64,000 nucleotides of DNA from Macrocybe gigantea (taxonomy: Eukaryota; Basidiomycota; Agaricomycetes; Agaricales; Callistosporiaceae). Every line of letters begins with the position of its first letter. Positions within the stretch are counted from its first letter, which is position 1. This document shows positions 48,004 to 59,751 of this stretch, piece after piece. The stretch is from contig SJRY01000188.1 in the NCBI GenBank assembly GCA_011319805.1, positions 1-64,000 on the forward strand, read 5' to 3'. Both the position numbers and the translations under genes were made by a program. Under the pieces are notes generated by a model that was given only the letters and a program-made list of their open reading frames with translations, was not told where the DNA came from and ran no database searches.

Positions 48004-49186
48004 ATGGCGGCGGCAGAGACGAACCGAAGCCAGACAGCGGACGAGGCGGAACAGGAAGCAGCAGCAGCCGCGCTCGCGCCGGGGTCCAAACACAGCCCAG
48101 CTCAGTCACATGCATCCACCACCACCGCGACCGCTGACAAGGCATTCGACATGAGCGCTGCCGGGAGCGGTTCCGCCGGAGACGAGGAGAGAGGCGTACA
48201 GGAAAAGGCGGCGGTGTCGTTGTCGCAGCGGACGTCGTTGTGGACGTATCTCATGTCCGACGTCGATCCCGCTCAGTCGACGGCGCCGCTGGCCGCTTAC
48301 TGTTTCATGACCGGGTACATGTGAGCATGAACTCGCTCTCGTCGTTCGTGCGTCGCTTAAACGCTGGGCAGCGATGCGATTTCATTCTCTGCTATATTCG
48401 TATGGTGCGGGTTTCAGACTGGCAACTTTGCCCAGGTACGCCCCTCCCCACCTCCTCCGCCTCTCGAACCTGATCATCACACACTGCTTCTCAGCTGGCT
48501 CTAGCCCTCGGGCGGCTCTTCGAAGGGCCCATAGGATTCCGAGACACGACCTTCCACAAACCAGACCAACAAGCGCTCTGCTCCCTCCTCTCCTTCCAAG
48601 CTGGCGCGTTCGTCGGGCGCGTGGGGACCACGTCGGGCCAATGAAGCGCATCTGGCTGATCGCAGGCACGTTCCTCCAAGCGCTGCTCACGATGGCAGCA
48701 GCGGTCGCGCTCTGGAAGAGCGGGCAGCCGAGCATCGCGAGCGACCGCGGCGACCCGGCTTGGACGAACGCGCTCACCTTCGTCGCGCTCGCGTTCATGA
48801 GCGCCAGCTTGGGCGTGCAAGGGATCTTGGGCAAGAGGCTGAACACGCAGTTTGGGACCACCAGTTGAGCCTTTTTTCCCCCCTGTTCGGACCAAGCAGT
48901 CGTCCGTTGCTGACCACCGTTCGATCCTTGACTTATGCGTGCAGTCGTGCTGACGACGGTGTGGGTCGAGCTCATGTCGGACCCGAGGCTCTTCAAGCTG
49001 CGCCAAAGAGTCACCACGCGCGACCACAGGCTCATAGCCGCCATCGCTCTTTTCCTCGGCGCATTTATCGGCAGAGCGATCCTCGGCAAAGCCGGTGCGG
49101 CGAGCGCGCTCGGCGTCGGTGTCGGTTTCCGCGTCCTCATCACACTCTCTTGGATCTTCATCGGCGGAAAGCCGACGAGGCAATAA
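48004..49186 (+). CDS. DUF1275 family membrane protein
   Basis: Belongs to the YoaK/DUF1275 family of small polytopic membrane proteins of unknown transport role. The start MAAAETNRSQTADEA at 48004 gives a hydrophilic Ala/Ser/Thr-rich N-terminus of about 80 residues. Family blocks follow: LWTYLMSDVDPAQSTAPLAA, YCFMTGYIDAISFSAIFVWC, GFQTGNFAQLALALGRLFEG, LCSLLSFQAGAFVG, MKRIWLIAGTFLQALLTMAA, SLGVQGILGKRLNTQFGTT, VWVELMSDPRLF and a final hydrophobic ALFLGAFIGRAI. Four exons with three short introns (48319, 48435 and 48870 regions). One base appears lost at about 48613–48618, where the frame changes between AGAFVG and RGDHVGPMKR. Confidence 0.82.
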
Positions 49187-50505
49187 CGCCCCCCAACGTT
49201 CTGCTGCACCATCTCTTGTCTTATTCTCGATGCATAACATACCACGTCATATCTTGGGCCTGTTTTCTCCTGATATCCGCTCTTTGTGGTTTGGATATCG
49301 CTCTTTTCACTCTTTTTTCTGCTTTACAAGTTTGCTTTCAGGCTAGACTTCATGCATCATAGACATCTCAGGCCGACGAAAAGAAAGAGAAGAAAAAAGA
49401 GCTTTGTAGATATCTGTCTTCGATACCGCCTTTCCTCGTCTCTCGGTACTTGTATTATTGGTAATTAATGGACTGGTTCTGATACCAGTAACTCTGGAGG
49501 CGACGGCAATTAACGCTGATAGTGCGGGTGTATGGCATCATGCACCGGGTTCGGACGCCGTTCCGCACGGAACTGCAATGCGTCAGCGTGCTTCAGCCCT
49601 CCACGTGAGGTGTTTTTCACCCTGAAAACTCTGTTACGTAATCAAGTAATTCCTAGAAAATCCGAGTTCGCTTCGTCTGAAAATCTAAAAAACATAGCAG
49701 GGATGCGAGAAATAGCTGATAACAGAAGATGCATCCAATTTCAGCAATATATGCCCATGTTCAATCATCAAGATGTCAGATGGCACGGTTACTTGGGGGA
49801 AGATGGAGATCACGCGGTAAATTTTCACATTTTTCACATAGACTCGAATACATTGAGTCCCACTGTTGTATGCCAAAAATATCTAGGTTTTCAACCGAGC
49901 ACTAGAGAGAACGACTCTCTTCTATTCGATCAACGCATCAATCGTATGCGATATATGTATTTTCTGACACGCGTTCCGCCGTTGGTCGTCATGGTCTCGA
50001 ACGTGTGAAAACAAGTTTATGATGTTAACAGGCATCGAACACAGCCACTCCGACTGGCTTTCGAGTCAAGTTATGGTAAGGCATCTTTGGATACTACTTT
50101 GAATAGGCTTTGACGCGTCTCTTTAAAAAGTTAGAGCATCGAGAGTCTAGATGAAAAAAAAGAAATCGCCGTCAGATAAATTGCCTCTCGCGATGAAACG
50201 CGCTTTTTTTTCCCTTATTCAGGTCAACATCCCCTATCACCCACACTTCCGTTCTGACCGTTTCACAATCGAAAATGTTTCCCTCCTCAATCCAATGTTG
50301 TTTGATCGATTGATTTATCTGGTGATCGGCTGGGGCGAAAACTAAGAGCATGGTCCTACGCGACCTATTTAACTCCTTTGCCTAGACCACTCTCCCCTCT
50401 GCAAGCCATTCTTCCCTCCTATACCCCCTTTAAACGAGCGAACAAAAACACTCGTTTCGTCCTCGGTCCTTACGCACTATCGAGTCTTCCTACCGTTGCC
50501 CGTTC
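49187..50505. other. Intergenic, no supported gene
   Basis: Region between the DUF1275 and six-hairpin glycosidase genes. An unrecognised frame of 158 codons (49532–50008, plus) has low coding quality and is not called. The promoter region of the glycosidase is CT-rich at 50360–50420. Confidence 0.45.
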
Positions 50506-51793
50506 ATGGTAGAAATGTCGAACATCACGCTCGGCCTGCTTTCAGCCTCTCTGGCGATTTTTCGACCTTTTCCCATCTCGCCAGGCTTCCCGATCGAGCA
50601 GGTCGCTGCGCTCGCGCAAAGGTTACCTTCGCATTCATGGGAATACGGCACCGCCGCAGAGGCTTTGTTGGAGCTGTACAACCCTGCGCTGTCCGTCTTT
50701 GGGCCGACGCCGTTCCCCGTCCCGACCGCGGGAACGAGCGACGTCAGGTCGCTGTCCTATGCGGCGGACAACATCGACCTGGGCAATGGAAAGAGGCTGG
50801 GAGAGGGCAGCGGCGCCGTGGGTGACCCAGCGAGTCTCGGCGTTGCCGCCGTCATGCTGGGCAAGACGGACTCTCGCTATGCCGACGCGGCGAAAGCGAC
50901 GGTGGACTATTTGATCAACGGCGCACCGCGGTTTTCGAACGATGCCATATCCCAGCGCGCGAACGTTGCAGAGCTCTGGTGAGAGCTGCCCCGTTCTCTC
51001 CATCGACTCATCACTGACGCGTTTCTCCCTGTCTCTCTCTCACGCGTGCACAGGGCCGACTTTATGTACATGGCTCCTCCGTTCCTCGCGTACTACGCCG
51101 CCGACCAGGACGACGAGTCCCTGCTGCAAGAAACCGTCAGGCAGTGCGGGCTGTACCGCCAAGTGCTGCGTTCCGGAAAAGGTCCGTGGATGCACATCGT
51201 CGGTCCCCAGAGCCAAGACAAAGGTCTGTGGTCGACGGGGAACGGATGGGCCGCGGCGGGCATGACCCGCGTCTTGGCGACGGTCATGAAAGCGCCGGTC
51301 GCGCGAAACAAGCCCTGGCAGGCCGGCGCCGTGTCCGACCTCCTCAGCTGGATCCTCGAGATCCTCGACGGCGCCATCGCGACGTCCACGGACGAGGGCT
51401 TGTTGCGGAATTACTACGACAGCGCGGACCCGAACGGGCTCGGCTTTGGCGAGACGTCTGGCAGCGCGCTTCTTGCCGCCGTGGCATACAGAGTCTCGCT
51501 GCTGCAGCCGCAGATCGGAGACAAGTATGTTAGCTGGGCGGACGGGATCAGGGACGTTTTGGCCGGAACCGACAGCGATGGAAATCCCCATGTCACGACG
51601 TCGGCGTCGTCACTCCCGCGGTGAACCCTCTGCGTGGAAGGATACCGCACCTTGGACCTCGGGAAGTCCAGAGGGCCAGTCGTTTGTCGTTCTCATGTAT
51701 GCAGCGTGGAGAGATTGCGTGCAGGCCAGCAGGTGCCAGCAACCCGTTGGCCACCAGAGGATGCGGAAAAGAAGAAGACGCTCGTCGCATTAA
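50506..51793 (+). CDS. Six-hairpin glycosidase (GH88/GH105-like)
   Basis: Fungal (alpha/alpha)6-barrel protein related to unsaturated glucuronyl and rhamnogalacturonyl hydrolases, which act on pectin-derived oligosaccharides. Start at 50506 or three codons later (MSNITLGLLSASLA); the N-terminus is mildly hydrophobic, so secretion is uncertain. Visible landmarks: HSWEYGTAAEALLELYNP, GDPASLGVAAVML, an intron within ELW|ADFMYMAPPFLAYYA, GKGPWMHI, LWSTGNGWAAAGM, GLLRNYYDSADPNGLGFGE and TSGSALLAAVAYRV. The body then needs two single missing bases (about 51601 and 51630) to read TPAVNPL and AWKDTAPWTSGSPEGQSFVV, ending with a basic tail (MRKRRRRSSH) at 51793. As written it would stop at 51624 after SSLPR. 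The family is clear; the substrate is inferred. Confidence 0.8.
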
Positions 51794-51897
51794 TTTATTT
51801 CGTTATTATCTGGGCTCTCTTTGTAGCATATATAATGGGGGATATCGCGAGCCGATCATTGTAATTTAGACATCAGAATATACCGCGCATCCAGTCG

Positions 51898-53974
51898 TTA
51901 CAGAGACTTTCTCAACCTGATTTCCAGAGCCCTCAACGGCAGATAAAGCAAACCGCCAACGGCAAACGCCACCTCGAACCCAATATCTCCAGTCGTTTCC
52001 GCGATCGGCCCCGTGTACCACGCCGTGTTCATGCACGGAACGACGAGCCCAAAGGAAGACAACCAGCCACGACGGCAGGGACACCCGACGGCAAGCGACG
52101 AGGGACGTTCCAGATTTCCAAACGATACGTCGCAAAGTCCCCGCGTCTGAAGACGAGATGCTCCACCAAAATTATGGCGGCGAACGCGCCAGCCCAGTAG
52201 CTGACGAAACTCAGGAAGTTCAAAAGCGTCTCGTAAAACCGATGAGCCCCGACGATCGAGATAGGAATCACGCTGAAAAAGAAAAAAAAAATGAGCGCGA
52301 GCTGAGGCTTCGAGACAAGTTGCTGTTTTTCTTTTTTTTTTTTTGCGTTTTGGTGAGAATGAGGAAGGAAGGCTTACATGGCCGTGGCGACGATGGAGAA
52401 TAGGTAGCGGGGCACCACGACGAGGAAGGGGATGAAGACTTGGAGGCTCAGTGTTATAGAGTAAAAGTTGGCGACGAGGTTGCCCGTGGCGGAAAAGCTG
52501 ATGAGCACCGTCAAGAACTTGCCGAACCCTTTCACCGGATGAAGCGTCGCCTCGAGCAGACCACCGACGTTGCCGCCCGAGAAGCCCTCCTCCCACTCCG
52601 GGTTCGAAGAGACCGCCGCCGCCAGCGCAGCGCCGAGGCATTCTAACGATACCTGTGGGACGTTTAGGAGTGCAATTCCATTCCATTTACTAGAAACTTG
52701 CCATTGGAATCAAGAAGCCGGCATAAGAGTATAAGAATATCCTGCGACTTGTCGGGGAATCAGCGAAAACTCTGGATCATAAGTGGAACGCCATACCTGG
52801 AAACGTCCGGCCTAAAATACGTGGCGAAATCCGAACTCAACGATGCGAACGTCAAGATGAATCCGGCGAGAGTGGAGATGAAAGTGAATACGTCTTTTGC
52901 CGTAGCGGACGATTCCATAGGAAGGATCCTTAAATGTCGGCCCGCTACTCCCGCTTCGATGACGAATGCAAAGAGAACAGGTATCCAGGCCACCTTTTCA
53001 TACCTAGCAGAATGGTCATTTGGATCGCGCATTCTATAACTTTGTGCCAGATGGAGACGAACCAATTTACCACGGAATAGCCACAGAAAGAGGTCTGACG
53101 GTTCCGTCACGTCGCGTAGTTATTTATGAAAATAGACGCACGCACCAGCAGCGACACCACGATGATAATCACTATGCCTATCCTACGTCCCATTGAGCGA
53201 CATCTTCATGCACTTTTTTAAAAAAAGAAAGACGCGCACGAATAGCTTAAATTCCGATCGGAGACACTCGACAACGCTTGACCTCCGATGATAGCATTCA
53301 GGATAGAAAAACCGAACAGCACAATTAGATTGAAGAGACAAGGGACGATGACCCCATAATATCTATTGCGGAAATGAGGTCGTTCAAGCGAAGCGGGTGG
53401 GATAAAACCTACCCAAAAGAGTACCTGGAGACTATCATCTGCCGCATTCCGGTCTTTGGACCCCACGTGGATCTACAGGGACAAGCTTCTTATCTCATGA
53501 CTATCTTTTAACGATGATGCGGACGTACAGATAAGCAGGGAGCGCACAGCAAAGTAGATTGACGAACAGGATTATCAGGCATGTGTCCCGCAGGTTAAGG
53601 CCGAAAGACGTCGGGCCCAGCGTCCCAGGAGCGATTCTGCGACAGATGTGCTGAGTTAAGGAGGCGTCTGAGAGATCAACCACTAACGTGAGGAGATTCA
53701 TGTTGCATGAAAACCAGATGAAGAATATCTTTCGGAATTGACTATCCGTACGATCCTCAATTGAAACTGGTTGTATGCCTGCGTTGAGATATTAATTGCT
53801 GGAATAGCATCTAAGAACAAGAAGGGGCATCGAACCTCTTGCTTCTACGCCCCAGGAGATAAGTCGCTTCACCAATAGATGCCTTTCTGTGTTCGCTTCT
53901 TCCAACGCTGTCTTGTCGCTTGGCTCAAGTTCGTCATTGACCTTCTCGATATCGCTGTCTATCTTCCCTGACAT
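51898..53974 (-). CDS. Purine/cytosine permease (NCS1 family), copy 1
   Basis: Proton-coupled nucleobase transporter of the FCY2 type, in the plasma membrane. Start MSGKIDSDIEKVNDEL at 53974; a longer frame from 54034 is judged to be leader. Exons encode SWGVEARGIQPVSIEDRTD, LGPTSFGLNLRDTCLIILF, TWGPKTGMRQMIVSRYSFG (the family signature), YYGVIVPCLFNLIVLFGFS, FCGYSVVNW, ATYFRPDVSR, GGLLEATLHPVKGFGKFL and PRYLFSIVATAM. The C-terminus reads WNVPRRLPSGVPAVVAG, then after an apparent one-base loss near 52061–52064, SSFGLVVPCMNTAWYTGPIA to the RLRKSL end. About 9 exons with short introns. It lies in tandem with copy 2 on the same strand. Confidence 0.85.
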
Positions 53975-54395
53975 GATGGAATCGAACAAGACGTTAAACT
54001 TCGAGTCTAAAGAAGGTCGACATGCCATTTCCACGGTCTCTATTGGGGCACATGGGCGAATAATGGTGTTGATCTGTCACGGAGCTTCGTCGGGTATAAA
54101 GCTGGGATAAAGTTCTGGTGACATAGATAACAGTGAGGTCTCAGGCTTGATGTGAGGCAGGTACTTCATGGTAGTCGCGAACTTTTAGGTTTCTTTTGCA
54201 GCGAGCAAATCAGGGGCTACATTGCGGGGGGCTACTTTGAGTCCTTCGATAGAGAGTAATAAATCTGTGCACTTACAATCTTGGCCTTTGCTCCCATGAC
54301 GCAGCGGTCACAATATTACGCTTCGATTCAGTGGCGCGGGAACAGCCTGTATCAAAATTTCTGCACGGAAATAGAGACAAAACGTGATATAGGCA
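53975..54395. other. Spacer between permease copies
   Basis: About 420 bp carrying the promoter of copy 1 and the 3' flank of copy 2. No coding content is supported. Confidence 0.5.
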
Positions 54396-56396
54396 TTAGA
54401 GCGACTTGCGTATCCGCATCTCTAGGGCTCTAAATGGGATATACAAGATTCCGCTGACAACAAAAGCCATTTCGAAACCGATATCACCCGTCGACTTTGC
54501 AATCGGACCTGTGAACCATACCTGATCCATGCACGGGACGACCAAACCGAACGACAAAACGCCTGCCAGGACAGCGGGGATGCCAGATGGCAATCGACGA
54601 GGGATGTTCCATATCTCAGGGGGGTATGTGGACGCGTCGTTGCGCCGGAACAATAGATGCTCTACAATGATGATGGCACCAAAGGCGCTCGCCCAATAGC
54701 CGATGAGACTGAGAAAATTCAGCAATGTCTCATAGAATTTATGGGCTCCAGCCACCGAAATCGGAATGACACTAATGAAATGTGAATTAACATTCTTTCT
54801 CGTTGTGTTATATTTAAATGCTCACATCGCAGTTGCAACGATCGAGAAGAGGTACCGCGGAACAACCACGAGCGGCGGGATGAATATTTGAAGGTTCAAC
54901 GATATGGAATAGAATGTGGCCGCAATGTTGCCCGTCACGGACAGACTCAGAAGTACTGTTAAGAATTTGCCGAAGCCTTTTGCAGGTTGAAGCATCGCTT
55001 CCAACAATCCGCCGATGTTTCCTCCTGCATAGCCATCATTCCAAGCTGGAACGGAAGGTGCAGCTACTGCAACTGCAGCACCTAAGCATTGCAACGCGAC
55101 CTTTCTCAGATAATCAATAAACATATAGCCTAGTAAGTGTCTCCGACTCACGATAGGAAGAAGGAATCCCAAGTAGGAATAGATGAAACTCTCCAACTGC
55201 GTTCAAGAATGAGACAGCAAGGACCTGTTGACAAAAACAGTGACTTACCTCGGAGCGTCGGGTCGGAAATAGCTGGTGAAGTCGGAGCTTAACGACGAAT
55301 ACGTTACGACAAAACCCGCTATGGTGGAAGCGAAGCTCAAGACCGATCTTGCTGTTGCTGGAGTGGCGGGAGGCAGGCTTTCCAGATGTTTCCCGCCGAT
55401 ACCCAAAGCAATCACGAAGGTGATTAGAACTGGGACCCATGCTATCTTTTCAAACCTAATGAGGTCAATATCAACACGCTGATTTATCTGGATGCGGGGA
55501 CACGGACCAGTTCAAAACCGTGTAGCCGCAAAATGAGACCTACGCACAGATAAGCATGTGAAAGCGACAACAATTGAAGATTCTTACCAGGAGAGAAATG
55601 ACAACGATAATGACGGTTCCAACCCTGCAATGATGTCATAAACGAATATGAGATGCTGGAGAACCAAACTTACGCCCAGCTCAGGTTGTGGCTAGAAACG
55701 CTGGCCAGCGTCTGTCCTCCAACAATAGAGTTCAAAATTGAAAATCCAAACATCGTGACGAGGTTCAAATACAGGGCAAAATAACGCCGTAATACCTGTA
55801 ACCAGCTCAGTATCTTCAACTTAGTATGAGCGCAACGCCATACCCAAACGAGTATCGTGATATGATCATCTGGCGCATCCCAAGTTTGGGGCCCCATGTG
55901 GTCTAGGAAGACAAATAGCATGAACAAAATTGTGACATTTAAAGGGGACGGAAAAAAAGAAACTTACAAGTAAGCAGGAAGGGTACAGCATAGAAGATTG
56001 AAAAATAGATACATAAGCAAGTGTCGCGTAAGCCCAGTGCGAAGATTGTGGGTCCCAATGTTCCAGCAGAGAACCTGACAAACAACTCTCAATATGGATA
56101 GCTTGTGCAGAGCATAAAAACGCACGACAGGACATTCACGTTCATCGAAAACCATATGAAGAAGATTGTGCTGAATTGTGTGTCTGTGCGATCTTCACGA
56201 GAGACAGGCTTAATTCCTGAAAACAGTAGATGTAAGGCGGCGAAAGAAATACACTGCATTTGAGACGCGCCTCTGGACTCCACTCCAAAAGTCATCAATC
56301 GTTCCGCCCACGAAACGCTTGTCTCCGACCCATCGATAGTGCTCCTTTATCAGCTCCCTCGCGCAACTTTTCGATATCAACATCGTTCTTGCTCAT
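54396..56396 (-). CDS. Purine/cytosine permease (NCS1 family), copy 2
   Basis: Tandem paralogue of copy 1 with the same exon order. ATG at 56396 gives MSKNDVDIEKLREGADK. One base appears missing at about 56335–56341 before IDGSETSVSWAERLMTFGVE. Then IKPVSREDRTDTQFSTIFFI, VGPTIFALGL-type and GPKLGMRQMI-type regions, FSILNSIVGGQTLASVSSHN, WFEKIAWVPVLITFVIAL, SYFRPDAP, FIYSYLGFLLPI, GGLLEAMLQPAKGFGKFL, PRYLFSIVATAM, WNIPRRLPSGIPAVLAGVLS, PCMDQVWFTGPIAKSTG and RIRKSL. The first intron appears to use a GC donor (GCGCGT). The C-terminal exon (54396–54755 and upstream) is uninterrupted, unlike copy 1. Confidence 0.85.
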
Positions 56397-56800
56397 ATTT
56401 TTCTGACGGATGTGAAGCATACGAAAGCCCTAGTCAGGAGCTAAAGCGCGCTTGACGAATCGCATGGGAAGAAGTCCTTTTAAAGTTCACAAAGCGTGAC
56501 TCGACGTGCCGATTTGTTATCGCGCCTTCCAATTTGGAAACAGTGATTGAGCAATCAAAGATCAGATTAGATTCAATGCAAATACAGGCAAACAGATTTC
56601 AGTGTTAGGCAGGCGACTGGAAGACCATAGACAGAGATGGATGAGACGCGGCAGATTCAGAGACACGAAGGGACGTACTGTTAACTGTCTATTTGAGATT
56701 TAGCCATCTCAATTCTTTCTAAGCCCAGTTGCAGAGGGATTATCACCATGTCGTGAGTGTGATCTGCCAAAGGAGATATAAGAAAAATTACGTTCAATTA
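56397..56800. other. Intergenic, no gene seen
   Basis: Promoter of permease copy 2 and 3' flank of the glomulin-type gene. No coding frame is supported. Confidence 0.5.
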
Positions 56801-58658
56801 TCAAGTCCACTTGCCTTCACCCCTTTGGTCCCCCGACCATCTAGCTAATACAATGCGCAAAGGATCTAAAAGGGTTTTCTCAATATTCTGAATCATGTCA
56901 GGATCCCGCACACCAGTCTGCAATCATCACATCAGTCAATACAAGTGAACCATGCAACCGAATGCTCACTGCGTTGCTCCTGTCTCTGACGAGTAAGACA
57001 TAGTAAAATGAAAGGCATTCTACGAGCCGCCTAGGTTCGAATGAGTCACTGAAGTCTTTCAGTGAAAGATTACCCTGAAGAAGATCAGGTGGGCTGGGCC
57101 TGAACAACGTGGGGCCAAAGGTCTGGAGCAAAGCAGGCGACGAGAACAAGCTTTTCTTTGACTGATTAGAATCAAGTGCTTGCAGAACTGCTTCCTTGAT
57201 CAGTCCTACGGCAGCTACGCGCATTTGCGGTAGGCTTGAGTCATTGATGAGTTCGGATAATATCTGGAAGCGGAGGTCCTGAGGACTCAAGGACAGGAGC
57301 AGGGAGAGAATGCGGAACGCTTGATGCCTCACAAGGGGGTCCGGGTGAGAGCTAGCTAGGGAGGGAAGAATGGTGGCTAAGGGTACGACGGTCGGCGGCG
57401 AAATTTCCGCCTTGACAGCCTCGCGATGTCGGCGCAGAGTCGTGATGAGAACGCCAAGCACCTCGTCAAGCACAACGTTGCTCTGAATGCAAGCGAGAAG
57501 TCCGGCGAGTATAGGGGGTATGGCGCGATTTGCATCGGGAACGCCGAGAGGAGAGTATGCAACACGGATTATATCTATGACTGGTTCATCTGCAGAGCTT
57601 GATACCTCAGAATGGCCTATCAAAGGATATATGCCCTAGAAAATTCAGTGTCAAGGGATAAAGGATGGATTGGAAACTTACGATGGCATCTACAGCGACT
57701 GCTTCACCGGCTTCCCAGCCAGCTTCAATTGTAGATCTGACAGTCAATAGAGGAAAAGAGTCTCAAAGGCTCGCTGTGCTATCGATGACTGGATACAATG
57801 AGCAAAGCTAGAAAGCGTCGCGTCCATCAACGACTTGATTAGATTCTACACGAAATCCTCGACATTAGCAAAGACGCCATGCATGGGTGTAAAGCGTACA
57901 TTGCATCCTGACAACTCATCTGCGGAATCAGACGCCCTAAGGCTCCATAGCAGGATGTTCTTGCAAAGATGCGACGATTTGCTAATGATTTCTCTACCCT
58001 CACCTCGGGACGCTTGTGGGCCAGCCAAGACAATGACCCTTTGCAATTCGGCTAGCAGTGGTGTAATTGTTTCTAAAGGCGTCTTCCGGCGCATCTTTAT
58101 CCGAGGGATTGCTACCATCGAGTCAATAAGTCAGTAACGGGTTCGCATGCAAGAAGATTCGCGTACATGCCGTATACAAGCCCAGCAGTGTGGCTAGTTT
58201 TTCCGAAGAGGAAGACTCGGATTGTTCAACTGCTCCAAGACCTTCTGCTCCGAGGTTCTCATCTCCCTCGTCGTCACTGAACTCATTCATGGACTGTTCC
58301 AGCGTCTCCACAGCTTCCTGAACAGCAATGACCACTTCCTTGGCAGAACTACATTCGCCCATCAGAGCGAGGATATCTCTTGCACCCTGATCGCGACATC
58401 GCAACAACAGCGGGAGCGTGTTCAATGGATCCTGCCAAGAGAGCGTCTGAGCCAGATAGTTGCCACGCACTGACGATGATAAGAAGCGAACAAGAAATTG
58501 CGCAGCACCGCGCTGCACGATATCGCTGTGGAGCTGAGACAACGTTGCATCCTGCGAACTTCCATCCCGTTCGATGGCGGAAACGACGAGAGCAGTTATG
58601 GACGCGCTAATTTTCTATATCGCCGACCCTTAGCTGTCAGAACGAATTCGAATGACAT
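56801..58658 (-). CDS. YAP1-binding/ALF4/glomulin family protein
   Basis: Alpha-helical protein of the family that includes yeast Ybp1/Ybp2 and human glomulin. The C-terminal signature is RDRSNATGVRDPDMIQN, followed by LLDPLRIVLARWSGDQ, after an intron at about 56938–56989 (donor GTGAGC, acceptor ATTGCAG). Repeated helix pairs occur throughout (PILAGLLACIQSNVVLDEVL, LASSHPDPLVRHQAFRILSL). The N-terminal exon has QDPLNTLPLLLRCRDQGARD and an acidic stretch (NEFSDDEGDENLGAEG). ATG at 58658 (MSFEFVLTAKGRRYRK) is provisional, because one base seems missing near 58600–58606 before ITALVVSAIERDG. Members act in oxidative-stress signalling, kinetochore function or Cullin regulation; which applies here cannot be read from sequence. 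Confidence 0.65.
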
Positions 58659-59751
58659 GGCCGCACTTCTGGGTCAGAAGAATCGGCAAAACCGAGCAGC
58701 ATGGTGGTTGTGGTCAGGGTGGTGTTGGGTGTGTCACGTTTCGAACCTGTTGTCTCCCATATCGTGCCCTCGATTGCTGGCGAAATTTGGAAAGACCGAG
58801 CTCACATTCTGCTTTTCACGCATCTGGGTCGTTTTCAAAACTATATCCTGCGATTCCGCGCGGATGTTCAGGAATTTACCGTGCCGAGCCTTATCACAAG
58901 CGAGGAACTGTCGACTCCGTTGGCGCCTGCACACACAACCGTCCGAGGCTGTTTGTCGATGACTCTTGGCAGTCTCGGTATCCGTAACGGCTCTTTAGTC
59001 AAGGATGCTGGGACACCATCTTAACCCTTCCGAGATAAGCGATTCATTGGAGCATAGTCTTATGATTGCAAGCGCTCTTGACAATCTACGCAATCTGTGT
59101 CGATTTCTCAAGAACAACTGGAGCAGTACCTAGACAAATCTGAGAAGGCTTGCTGGGCGCAACAAACCCGTTTCGCAGAATCGTCACGGTTTGTTACTTG
59201 CAAGCTGGTCGATCTTCCGTTGTCCGTTGATACGTTGATGTGATGATCACTATTTTCGAGATGACGGCCTCAGTTCGACGCTGAAACGCCTTGGCATGGA
59301 CCTAGGGAATCATGTAGCGTTCTTGCGTTCTTATCGTCCATCTCTGGGTTCTCGCAGACCGAAATGAAGACGGAGGATAAAATCCATGTCGGTTCAAGCG
59401 AAAAATTTTTTTTTCCTTCAACGCCTGTGTACGAACATACCCTGACTTTGGCGAGATAGGGTCTAATCATATTGAACCATCGCTAAAGCGCGTATCGCTT
59501 ATGGACAAGGTGATTATTGGCAATTTACAAAGGCGGCCAAAGGCGATGATGGTGCGAGTCGCTTATTTTACATAAAACCATTCTATTTTGGGAGGAACAA
59601 CATCTTGGGCTGGTCCCCGTTCGCTTTCCTCTTGGATTACTACAACCAACCTCCCACCGACAACTGCAGGCAGGTCGAAGACTGTCCTTACAGCAAGATC
59701 TATAAATACGCTATCCTTAAACCTCAGCAATAGCGCTTCGTCCGAATTAAA
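58659..59751. other. Intergenic divergent region
   Basis: About 1.1 kb between the divergent glomulin-type and anion-exporter genes. A 154-codon frame (58498–58962, plus) overlaps the 5' end of the glomulin-type gene and has no recognisable content. Nothing else is supported. Confidence 0.5.

Noticed and set aside
49532..50008. 158-codon open frame, plus strand
   Set aside because: No family resemblance or splice context; the AT-richer sequence looks like intergenic DNA.
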